Shown here: in pieces, positions 12,206 to 22,881 of the stretch
Layout of the letters: every line of letters starts with the position of its first letter
Numbering within the stretch: the first letter of the stretch is position 1
Source of the DNA: Tupaia tana
Taxonomy: Eukaryota; Chordata; Mammalia; Scandentia; Tupaiidae
DNA length: 64,000 nt
Direction of reading: 5' to 3'
Assembly: GCA_026018925.1 (NCBI GenBank)
Contig: JAKSZU010000013.1
Location: 2,046,001 to 2,110,000, forward strand
The notes under the pieces: model-generated
The model's database searches: none
What the model was told of the DNA's origin: nothing
What the model saw: the letters and a program-made list of their open reading frames with translations, nothing else
Made by a program: the position numbers and the translations under genes

Positions 12206-13789
12206 GTTGTCACCATCGGCTCCACCTTTGGGATACCCTAGCTTGGCCCTGTCACTCTCTCTTTCCAAACCCCATACCCTGGCCTCCCCTCCACTCTCAA
12301 GCTCCCCTGGCCCCAAGAACTTTCCAGTTCATCCCCTCGTCATGTTCTTGCAGCCTCTAGGGATCCAGCATCCCAAGTCAGCCTCCAGCAGGTGGTGGCA
12401 GGACTCCCAAGGGGCATGCACTCCCTTTCATTTGCAGGAGCCCAGGCCAGGGCATTGGGCCCCACATAGCAGTCTTGCCAGGGAATAAGATCAGGCAGGG
12501 GACAAGAATGACGCTGATGGGGCACCTGCTGGGGCCCAGCATGGACCGGGGATTCTCCCCGCCTGGCCATTGAATGGCGCCAAATGTCAGTAATAGCTGC
12601 ACCGATGGCGATGACAGCCAGCACTCCACGCATGTACCCAAGCGCCTCGCGGCCACATCTATGGTCTCACTCAGCCTGCGACATGCAGGGGACCCATGGC
12701 GTCCTCGTTTCATGGGTGAGCGGAGCAAGGCACAGAGTGTCCATGGTAAGGTCAGCAGTGGACAGAGTGACCCTGCCAGGTGAGGTCAAGGCTGCACAGG
12801 CTGACCCTGGTTCGGGCCGGAAGCTGCTGAGCTGGGCCTTCCCCACCTCCCCACACCCCACCTCTGGTCATTCTGGGGTATGGAGGTCCATTCCCCCACT
12901 TTAATTGGAAGAGTCGGGAGAAGCCGCAGTGCAGCCCGGCGCCACAGCTGCCGCCTGCCAGGGGCCCTGGGCGGCCGCAGGATCTGCAGTCATGCAAGTG
13001 ATTAATGCCAGCTCCGTGGAGGGTTGGGGTCCACAGGAAATTGGAGTCGATGAATTTAAGAGAGAAACTCCTTGTTTAAACAGAACTACTTTAGAAAATA
13101 AATACTGCTGAGCTTGATGGTAAATACAGATATTTGTGCAGGACAGAGGTGGAAATATGAATTTAATAAAGCTGGCGGCACGTGGCCCTGCTCCATGGGG
13201 CTTGGAGTGAGGGTCCAGCAGCTCACAAGAGGGCTGGGTACCTGGGAGCCCATGCCAGCTCCATCACACCCTTGCCCCATGGCCTCGGCAGCTTGCTGCC
13301 CCTCCCACGCCTCAGAGGGACCAACACATCTGGGCGGCGTACAGAACTGGCAGTCCACTCTCCCTGCCCAGTCTCTCAGCAACCCAAGCCACCACCAGGG
13401 GCAAGGCCATTCCAGGGTCTGAGACTTCCTGCAAGGAAGCCCCTTCAACTCACCTCCTAGCCATGCCCTTGTCACTCTTCAACCATGTCCCCTCCTCCAG
13501 AAAGCCCTCAGTGCTTTGATCTGTGTGCCTGTGGCCACACTAAAGGCCTGTGGCCTTTTGCTTCAGACAGAAGACAGCCTCTCAGGCCTGTGTTGCACAG
13601 TGGACCTGAGGTGGGTTTTACCACCTCTGTTGGGGGCAGGAACAAGACTGGGATTCCGGGAGGTGGAGAAAGTTGCCCAAGGTTGGCAGAAAGCCAGTGG
13701 TAGAGTAGAAGGTGGCTGGGGCTGCAGCATGGGGGAGGGAGGGTCAGGAAGAGTAAGGCTCTTACACAGCTGGGTGGGTGGCTGGGAGT
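12206..13789. other. Intergenic sequence left of the hexamer array, no gene seen
   Basis: It is mostly unique. A candidate conserved element lies at 12,900-13,200, and an antisense MIR-like remnant (GAAAGTTGCCCAAGGTTGG) is near 13,667. No coding region is supported. Confidence 0.55.
12900..13200. promoter_or_regulatory. Candidate conserved non-coding element
   Basis: An AT-rich, repeat-free block holds GTGATTAATGCCAGC, GATGAATTTAAGAGAG, TTGTTTAAACAGAAC and ATGAATTTAATAAAGC. It contrasts sharply with the GC-rich flanks. Confidence 0.45.
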
Positions 13790-16388
13790 TGCCTGCCTCC
13801 TGCTCCTGCTCCTGCCCCTGCTCATTCCTCCTGCTCCTACTCCTGCTCCTGCTCCTGATCATTCCTCCTGCTCCTACTCCTGCTCATTCCTCCTGCTCCT
13901 ACTCCTGCTCCTACTCCTGCTCCTGCTCATTCCTCCTGCTCCTGTTCCTACTCCTGCTCCTGCTCATTCCTCCTGCTCCTGCCCCTGCCCCTGCCCCTGC
14001 TCCTGCTCCTGCACCTGCCCCTGCTCGTTCCTCCTGCTCCTGCTCCTGCTCATTCCTCCTGCTCCTGCTCCTACTCCTACTCCTGCTCCTGCTCCTACTC
14101 CTGCTCCTACTCCTGCTCCAGCTCCTGCTCATTCCTCCTGCTCCTGCTCATTCCTCCTGCTCCTGCTCCTGCTCTTGCTCCTGCTCATTCCTCCTGCTCC
14201 TGCTCCTGCTCATTCCTCCTGCTCCTTCTCCTGCTCCTGCTCATTCCTTCTGCTCCTACTCCTGCTCCTACTCCTGCTCCTGCTCCTACTCCTGCTCCTG
14301 CTCATTCCTCCTGCTCCTGCTCCTGCTCTTGCTCCTGCTCCTGCTCCTGCTCTTGCTCCTGCTCCTGATCATTCCTCCTGCTCCTGCTCCTGCTCATTCC
14401 TCCTGCTCCTTCTCCTGCTCCTGCTCATTCCTTCTGCTCCTACTCCTGCTCCTACTCCTGCTCCTGCTGCTGCTCATTCCTCTTGCTCCTGCTCCTACTC
14501 CTGCTCCTGCTCATTCCTCCTGCTCCTGCTCCTGCTCTTGCTCCTGCTCTTGCTCCTGCTCCTACTCCTGCTCCTGCTCCTACTCCTGCTCCTGCTCCTG
14601 CTCTTGCTCCTGCTCCTGCTCATTCCTCCTGCTCCTGCTCTTGCTCCTGCTCCTGCTCATTCCTCCTGCTCCTGCTCCTGCTCATTCCTCCTGCTCCTGC
14701 TCCTGCTCCTGCTCATTCCTTCTGCTCCTACTCCTGCTCCTACTCCTGCTCCTGCTGCTGCTCATTCCTCTTGCTCCTACTCCTACTCCTGCTCCTGCTC
14801 ATTCCTCCTGCTGCTGCTCCTACTCCTGCTCATTCCTCCTGCTCCTGCTCCTACTCCTGCTCCTGCTCATTCTTCCTGCTCTTGCTCCTGCTCATTTCCT
14901 GCTCCTGCTCCTACACCTGCTCCTGCTCCTGCTCATTCCTCCTGCTCCTGCTCCTACTCCTGCTCCTGCTCCTACTCCTGCTCCTGCTCATTCCTCCTGC
15001 TCCTGCTCCTACTCCTGCTCCTGCTCATTCTTCCTGCTCCTGCTCATTCCTCCTGCTCCTGCTCCTACTCCTGCTCCTGCTCATTCTTCCTGCTCCTGCT
15101 CCTGCTCATTCCTCCTGCTCCTGCTCCTACTCCTGCTCCTGCTCATTCCTCCTGCTCCTGCTCCTACTCCTGCTCCTGCTCCTACTCCTGCTCCAGCTCC
15201 TGCTCATTCCTCCTGCTCCTACTCCTGCTCATTCCTCCTGCTCCTGTTCCTACTCCTGCTCCTGCTCATTCCTCCTGCTCCTGCCCCTGCCCCTGCCCCT
15301 GCTCGTTCCTCCTGCTCCTGCTCCTGCACCTGCCCCTGCTCGTTCCTCCTGCTCCTGCTCCTGCTCATTCCTCCTGCTCCTGCTCCTACTCCTGCTCCTG
15401 CTCCTGTTCATTCCTCCTGCTCCTTCTCCTACTCCTGCTCCTGCTCATTCCTCCTGCTCCTTCTCCTATTCCTGCTCCTGCTCCTGCTCCTGCTCATTCC
15501 TCCTGCTCCTGCTCCTGCTCCTACTCCTGCTCCTGCTCCTGCTCCTGCTCTTGCTCCTGCTCCTGCTCATTCCTCCTGCTCCTGCTCCTGCTCATTCCTC
15601 CTGCTCCTGCTCCTGCTCCTGCTCATTCCTTCTGCTCCTACTCCTGCTCCTACTCCTGCTCCTGCTGCTGCTCATTCCTCTTGCTCCTGCTCCTACTCCT
15701 GCTCCTGCTCATTCCTCTTGCTCCTGCTCCTACTCCTGCTCATTCCTCCTGCTCCTGCTCCTACTCCTGCTCCTGCTCCTACTCCTGCTCCTGCTCATTC
15801 TTCCTGCTCCTGCTCCTGCTCATTCCTCCTGCTCCTGCTCCTACTCCTGCTCCTGCTCCTACTCCTGCTCCTGCTCCTGCTCCTGCTCCTACCTCCTGCT
15901 CATTCCTCCTGCTCCTGCTCCTACTCCTGCTCCTGCTCATTCTTCCTGCTCCTGCTCATTCCTCCTGCTCCTGAGCCTGCCCCTGCTCGTTCCTCCTGCT
16001 CCTGCTCCTGCTCATTCCTCCTGCTCCTGCTCCTACTCCTGCTCCTGCTCCTGCTCATTCCTCCTGCTCCTGCTCATTCCTCCTGCTCCTGCTCCTACTC
16101 CTGCTCCTGCTCCTGCTCATTCCTCCTGCTCCTGCTCATTCCTCCTGCTCCTGCTCATTCCTCCTGCTCCTGTTCCTGCTCATTCCTCCTGCTCCTGTTC
16201 CTGCTCATTCCTCCTGCTCCTGTTCCTGCTCATTCCTCCTGCTCCTGCTCATTCCTCCTGCTCCTGCTCATTCCTCCTGCTCCTGCTCCTACTCCTGGTC
16301 CTACTCCTGCTACTGCTCCTGCTCCTGCTCATTCCTCCTGCTCCTACTCCTGCTCCTGCTCCTGCTCCTACTCCTGCTCCTGCTCCTA

Positions 16389-16421
<33 letters not shown>

Positions 16422-18605
16422 TTGCTCCTGCTCCTGCTCATTCCTGCTGCTCCTGCTCCTGCTCCTACTCCTGCTCCTGCTCCTCCTCATTCCTCCTGCT
16501 CCTGCTCCTGCTCTTACTCCTGCTCCTACTCCTGCTACTGCTCCTGCTCCTGCTCATTCCTCCTGCTCCTGCTCCTGCTCCTATGCCTGGGCCTGCTCAT
16601 TCCTCCTGCTCCTACTCCTGCTCATTCCTCCTGCTCCTGCTCCTTCTCCTGCTCCTGCTCATTCCTCCTGCTCCTGCTCATTCCTCCTGCTCCTGCTCCT
16701 ACTCCTGCTCCTGCTCCTGCTCATTCCTCCTGCTCCTGCTCCTACTCCTGCTCCTGCTCCTGTTCATTCCTCCTGCTCCTTCTCCTACTCCTGCTCCTGC
16801 TCATTCCTCCTGCTCCTTCTCCTATTCCTGCTCCTGCTCCTGCTCCTGCTCATTCCTCCTGCTCCTGCTCCTGCTCCTACTCCTGCTCCTGCTCCTGCTC
16901 CTGCTCTTGCTCCTGTTCCTGCTCATTCCTCCTGCTCCTGTTCCTGCTCATTCCTCCTGCTCCTGCTCATTCCTCCTGCTCCTGCTCCTACTCCTGCTCC
17001 TGCTCCTGCTCATTCCTCCTGCTCCTGTTCCTGCTCCTACTCCTGCTCCTGTTCCTGCTCATTCCTCCTGCTCCTGCTCATTCCTCCTGCTCCTGCTCCT
17101 ACTCCTGCTCCTACTCCTGCTACTGCTCCTGCTCCTGCTCATTCCTCCTGCTCCTACTCCTGCTCCTGCTCCTGCTCCTACTCCTGCTCCTGCTCCTACT
17201 CCTGCTCCTGCTCCTGCTCTTGCTCCTGCTCCTGCTCATTCCTGCTGCTCCTGCTCCTGCTCCTACTCCTGCTCCTGCTCCTGCTCCTGCTCCTCCTCAT
17301 TCCTCCTGCTCCTGCTCCTGCTCTTACTCCTGCTCCTACTCCTGCTACTGCTCCTGCTCCTGCTCCTGCTCATTCCTCCTGCTCCTGCTCCTATGCCTGG
17401 GCCTGCTCATTCCTCCTGCTCCTGCTCCTATGCCTGGGCCTGCTCATTCCTCTCGCTCCTACTCCTGCTCATTCCTCCTGCTCCTGCTCCTGCTCCTACT
17501 CCTGCTCCTACTCCTGCTCCTGCTCCTGCTCCTGCTCCTACTCCTGCTCCTACTCCTGCTCCTGCTCCTGCTCATTCCTCCTGCTCCTGCTCCTTCTCCT
17601 GCTCCTGCTCATTCCTCCTGCTCCTGCTCATTCCTCCTGCTCCTGCTCCTACTCCTGCTCCTGCTCCTGCTCATTCCTCCTGCTCCTGCTCCTACTCCTG
17701 CTCCTGCTCCTGTTCATTCCTCCTGCTCCTTCTCCTACTCCTGCTCCTGCTCATTCCTCCTGCTCCTTCTCCTATTCCTGCTCCTGCTCCTGCTCCTGCT
17801 CATTCCTCCTGCTCCTACTCCTGCTCCTACTCCTGCTCCTGCTCCTGCTCCTGCTCTTGCTCCTGCTCTTGCTCCTGCTCCTGCTCATTCCTCCTGCTCC
17901 TGCTCCTGCTCTTGCTCCTGCTCCTGCTCATTCCTCCTGCTCCTGCTCCTGCTCCTCCTCATTCTTCCTGCTCCTGCTCCTACTCCTGCTCCTACTCCTG
18001 TTACTGCTCCTGCTCCTGCTCATTCCTCCTGCTCCTGCTCCTGCTCCTACTCCTGCTCCTACTCCTGTTATTGCTCCTGCTCCTGCTCATTCCTCCTGCT
18101 CCTACTCCTGCTCCTGCTCCTACTCCTGCTCCTGCTCCTGCTCCTACTCCTGCTCCTGCTCATTCCTCCTGCTCCTGTTCCTGCTCTTGCTCCTGCTCCT
18201 GCTCGTTCCTCCTGCTCCTGCTCCTACTCCTGCTCCTGCTCATTCCTCTCGCTCCTACTCCTGCTCATTCCTCCTGCTCCTGCTCCTGCTCCTACTCCTG
18301 CTCCTACTCCTGCTCCTGCTCCTGCTCCTGTTCCTACTCCTGCTCCTACTCCTGCTCCTGCTCATTCCTCCTGCTCCTGCTCCTGCTCATTCCTCCTGCT
18401 CCTGCTCCTACTCCTGCTCCTGCTCTTGCTTCTACTCCTGCTCCTGCTCCTGCTCATTCCTCCTGCTCCTGCTCCTACTCCTGCTCCTGCTCCTGCTCAT
18501 TCTTCCTGCTCCTGCTCCTGCTCCTGCTCATTCCTCCTGCTCCTGCTCCTACTCCTGCTCCTACTCCTGCTCCTACTCCTACTCCTACTCCTGCTCCTGC
18601 TCCTG
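13790..18605. repeat. 4.8-kb CTCCTG hexamer-based satellite-like array
   Basis: The array is built from CTCCTG with frequent CTCCTA, CTCTTG, CTCGTTC and CTCATTC variants. Tracts are punctuated by CTCATTCCTC. The plus strand is mostly C and T, with a G or A about every sixth base. The hexamer and its common variants contain no forward stop, so all three plus frames stay open for very long distances; they read as poly-Leu, Ser-Cys and Pro-Ala runs. The complementary strand carries GG every six bases. Edges are sharp: unique sequence ends near 13,790 and resumes at 18,605. Longer composite segments recur inside. Confidence 0.97.
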
Positions 18606-19679
18606 GTGGAGGCTCTGATACAGGGATCAATGCATGCCAAGAGATGTGCCCACACTACCAGGGCAGCCCTGGACAAAGATGGAATGGAGTGGTGTGGTGG
18701 TAAGGGACAGGCAGCTCCCATGGGTGCTGACCCAGGCATGTGCCTGCCACACATATGCCTCCGTAGGACGCTGGCGGCCGCACGAGCAGCGCATGTCTCT
18801 GACCCGGCCCATCGCACCCCAACCCAAGAGGGATGGGGTGGTCTTGGCCCAGCCTGTGGCAGCTCCTCGTCTCTATGTGGGGACCATCTACGGGGTAGGG
18901 GTGTCCCAGGACATCCTCTCAACACACACCTCAGAGGCCACTCGAGGCTCCCAAAGAGATGGATGTGCCTCAGGCTCCCTCCTGGCAGAGCTCCTACCCC
19001 TCCGAAAGACCCTGGACGTTCCTGACAAATCCCAGGGACTCGGGCTCTGGCTGCACACATCTGACCCCAAGGATGGGACTGGGGAATCAGACCTGGAAAT
19101 CGAGGCCCCAGAGGCCACCCCAGGCCTTTTCTCCTTGTAAATGTCATCGCAGGATGACATGCAGCAGCGCAGGGCATCGACAGGACGGGGTAGTAGCTGG
19201 GCTCCCCCCGTGCTGCGCACTGGACCATGCTGTGGCCCTCGGAGGCCGGCGCTGGTGCCACCTTTGCATCTCTCCACTTTTCAGGTGGGGAAAGCAAAGT
19301 GCAGAGAGGGAGCCTCGCAGCACATGGCTGCCGTGGGTTGTGGCTGCAGGTGGCCAGCTCCGGGTTGCAGAGCAGGACAGAGTGCCACTGCAGAGGACCC
19401 TCAGTGCGCCCACCGTGCTAAGCTTGGCAGGGTGGAAGACAGCCTTCCCGTCCAAGAAAGGGGTGTGTGGACCCGCTCCGGCCTGTCACTGTAGAGGCCT
19501 CCAGGTTCCCCGAGGGCTGACGAGGCTGTGTTGTAGAGGTGCCTGGACAGGCCTCCCTGGCATACCCTCCAGTCAGGTGCTCCCAGGAGGGATGGTCTGC
19601 TAGTACACCCAGACACCCAGCCACAGCAGGGCCCTAGCCCGGAGAGACAGGTCTCCAAAGACGGGACGCTGGCATGTCA
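18606..19679. other. GC-rich intergenic sequence right of the hexamer array
   Basis: No repeat and no gene could be supported. Frames that continue from the array into this DNA end within a few hundred bases and have no recognisable content. Confidence 0.55.
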
Positions 19680-20800
19680 ACACGTGCCGGACGGCACTGA
19701 TTTACACGGGCCGCCTAATCCCCTGCCAGGCACCCTGACTCATACGCCTGGCACCCCTGCCCGCACCCGCAGGTGGACGGGCACTCAGCGCGACGGCTGC
19801 GCTGCTGTTATTTTTTCATAAGCCTGCCTCGAAATTTGTCAAACCACATATTGTTCTCGAGAAGGCCCGTCAGAAGAGCCTGCGCCAGATGGGCGGGCAG
19901 CCCCCACTTTTGCTCCAGGCAGTGGAGTTACACATAGACTGCAGCTTTATGTCAAACCTTTAAAAGGGGAAAATGAAAAAAAAAGACGGAGCAGAAATTT
20001 TTTAAAAGAAAAAAGAAACGCACTGGAGTCTGAATAGGCAGGACTGTGGCCACGCACAGAGCACGGCTTGCTGGTGCCGGGTGTCATATGAAAACCTGGG
20101 CCAGCGGTAAATAAAACTTCCCGCCTGTCAACCCGTTCATTAGCGAGGTGCACATAATTTATGTACTTAAGAGCTGCCCGCCAGGCTATCACACGGCAAG
20201 CATGCTCCGTAGGTGTTAGTGTTTACACGGACAGTAAATAAATGTCACACACACACAGAATCCACTCTCAGGCGGGCGCTGACGTGGCCCCATTCATCAC
20301 TCTCCCAGCTGGAGGCTCTGGTCGGGTTGCCAAGGCCCATGGGCTGCCTGGTCTGGCAGCCGGGCTGGCGGGGGCGGAAAAGGCTTCGTGCGAGAAGGGC
20401 CAGGAGGGTTCCCCACCTGTCAAAGGCAGCAGGAGTTCCAGCCAGGAGGGGGCCGGTCCATCACGGAGACCTGACCCCAGCCCAGCCCCAGTGTGGCCTG
20501 CCCACCGAGCCCATCCCAGGGCGGGCACCCAGGGCTCCCTGGCCAGCCGTGGGAGGACCTCGTGCATCCCAGCTGGCCAAGCCTGCCGAGCCCGGAGCCT
20601 CCTTGGAGGCCTGCAGGTCCCAGGAGCTAATAATAGCAGCAGCGTGTGCCGGGCCAGGCCGCCGGGTTTCCACCCATTAGCTCACTGGCTCCGTGGCCTG
20701 ACCACCAGGTAGGTCCTGTTTTTTAAGGTTTAGAGCTATTTTTAATGAGAACTTCAAAATCGCTTTCGCAACTCTTTCACATGGTTTACAGTTGGAAACA
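19680..20800. promoter_or_regulatory. Candidate long-range enhancer block (conserved non-coding type)
   Basis: About 1.1 kb is repeat-poor, with AT-rich islands. It contains forkhead-type GTAAATAAA at 20,107-20,115 and 20,234-20,242 and TGTTTAC at 20,220-20,226. It also has an AACCACA Runt-type word near 19,843 and a palindrome-like ACATAATTTATGT near 20,152. It is the most regulatory-looking unique sequence in the gene-free part. Function is inferred only. Confidence 0.5.
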
Positions 20801-21039
20801 TACAAGTGGTGGGCATTCAGGGACAGGGCTCCATGCCTCCGCACCCAGTGGTCCTGTCCAGGGTCTCTGCAGCTTCGGGGGTCACCACCTGAGAGCTCGT
20901 GCACCACAGCCCCCTCCCCTGCTCTGGCCCCTGGAAGCCACAGCCAGCCCTCTACACATAGGCACTGCCCTGGCTTCACGTAGGGACCAGACCCTGCCAA
21001 AGTGCCCCCACTCCCTAACAACCAACAACCAGCCAGCAC

Positions 21040-21475
21040 TCAGACATCCGTGCTGGGAGGCTGTTAGGGATCACACGTGCCTCCCCCAGATTCCTCTGCT
21101 AAAGTCCTGGCTCTCAGGGCCTCAGGGTGCGCCCTTATTTGGAAGAGGCTGTGGCGAGGCAGTTACTCACTGTGTCACGACAGCAGGGCGGGCCCTAGCC
21201 AACACACTGTGTTCTTATAAAAGGCGAACATCAGGCACACGCAGGGAGGTCGCCATTTGAAGAGGAAGATGCTTCCACCAGCCGAGGAACACCGAGACTG
21301 CCAGCAAACCCCCAGGAAGCCTGGGAGAGGCCGGGACAGATGGGCCCGCAGCCTCGGAGGGAAGCAGCCCCACTGACACCTTGGTCCCGCACTTGTGGCC
21401 TCCAGAACTGTGAGGCCGTGAGCTAATGTTCGAGCTGCCCAGTCTGTGGGGCTTTGTGCCAGCACCCTCGGGCCA
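21040..21475 (+). mobile_element. MaLR/MLT1-like LTR
   Basis: TGTGTTCTTATAAAAGGCGA, TGGCCTCCAGAACTGTGAGG and GCTGCCCAGTCTGTGGGGCT follow the MLT1 order. CpG and GC content are raised, as in other fossils here. Confidence 0.75.
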
Positions 21476-22008
21476 GCTGGTGGAGCAGGGCAGCCTGGCT
21501 GCCTCATGTCCCAGGCCTGCGAGCATGCCAGCCGAGGCAGGCTGTCCCCCTGCAAGGTCAGAGATGCAGCAAAGAAGCAGTGACACAGACACGCACTCCT
21601 GGGGGCTCGGCCAGGGACTGGCTACCAGAGCAGTCAGGGCGGGGAATCCCACCTTCTAGGACAGGGGTCTCCAGGGGATAACAAGTCAAGGCCACAGCGG
21701 AGCTGGCCACAGCCCTCCTTCACTCTCCAGTGAAGAGTGCCATGGCCCGTAGGCTGGGGGCAGGGGACAGTAGCACAGGAATTTTAACTGTCACCTCTCC
21801 AGGAGAGCACTTTGGAAGAGTGTAGCTATCCAGCAGACTGCCTTGTGCTGTGGCTTCTCTGAGCACTGCACAGGGCCATGGACGAGGACGCAGGCGCGGC
21901 ATGGCTGACGGGAGGCATGTGAGCTCCCGGACACGGCTCTGCCCAGGCCTCAAGGTGGGACCTGCAGGAGTGCAGTCCGGCTCATCTGCTCACAGAACAT
22001 TTGTTTTC

Positions 22009-22283
22009 TTTTTGTTTTTGTTTGTTTGTTTTGGAGAGGTTTTTGCTATAGGGTGTGTGCACTCGACAGAAAGACAGAGAGAGACAGAGAGACAGAAAGC
22101 AAGAAATCTCCCCTCAGGGACGATGGCCACGCCGCAATCCCTTCTCTTCCATTCTCCTCTCGGGATCTTGGGCACGCACACACACGTGCCCGGCGTGAGT
22201 TTCAAGCCACCAGATCCAGGACGCGAACCGCGGTCGACTATGTGGGAGTCCAGCGACATAGCCATTACGCCAACTGCTGGTCC
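22009..22283 (-). mobile_element. tRNA-derived SINE, family A, young
   Basis: It is a full-length minus-strand copy ending in the head complement CGCCAACTGCTGGTCC. CpGs are largely intact (CGCGGTCGACTATG). An imperfect target duplication with core CAGAACA lies at about 21,993 and 22,284. Confidence 0.9.
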
Positions 22284-22702
22284 CAGAACAGTTGCGTTTT
22301 AACAGAGGCCTCCACAGAAGGAAGCGAAGGCACACCATGGTACGCTTCAGGTTTCTGTGACAGCGGGGTTGAGGGAGACACCTCGAATCCCGAGAGACGA
22401 AAGCCGCTGTGGAGAACCTAGATAGACAAGCCTTTCAGGGTAGGAAAGAGCTACCTAGGAGAGCCAGTTCCCAGCAAAAAGGGGGACACACCCATGGTGT
22501 GGGAGGAGCTCCCAGAAAATGACCGCTAGCTGAGATGGGGACTCCGTAGCTACAGAGACACAGGCACAGGCTGGCGAAGGGGACTGGGCTCTCGCGAGCT
22601 GCCTGGGGCCACTTGCACGACCTGTGCTGTGGCTAGCGAGAACCGTTATGTGCCCCCTCCCCAAAGGAGTGCCCTCTCGCTGAGGACAATCAGAAACCCT
22701 TT

Positions 22703-22881
22703 GGGGGCTAGCAGGTGTTCTGTGGCTGAGGTGCTGGACTCCCGTACAACTGATCGTGGTTCGAGACCGGACCTAGTGGCTTACTTTCTCTCTTTTCCTT
22801 TCTCTGTGTGTCTAGCTCTGCTCAAATTAAAAAATAATAACAAATTAAATTAAATAAGTAAATAATTCTTTTTTAAAAAGA
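22703..22881 (+). mobile_element. tRNA-derived SINE, family B
   Basis: GGGGCTAGCAGG head, CTGAGGTGCTGGACTCCC, box B GTGGTTCGAGACC, CT-rich body and a tail of TCAAATTAAAAAATAATAAC type are all present. A possible duplication AAACCCTT lies on both sides. Confidence 0.87.

Noticed and set aside
13390..13405. CTCF site at CCACCAGGGGCAAGG
   Set aside because: One G is missing from the core spacing relative to the consensus, so it is only a weak resemblance.
13516..18618. 1,700-codon open frame (and overlapping frames of 1,406, 867 and 599 codons) as a giant Leu/Ser/Pro-rich protein
   Set aside because: All three forward frames are open because the CTCCTG repeat lacks stops; there is no codon bias, domain, signal or splice structure, and the frames shift identity at every variant unit.
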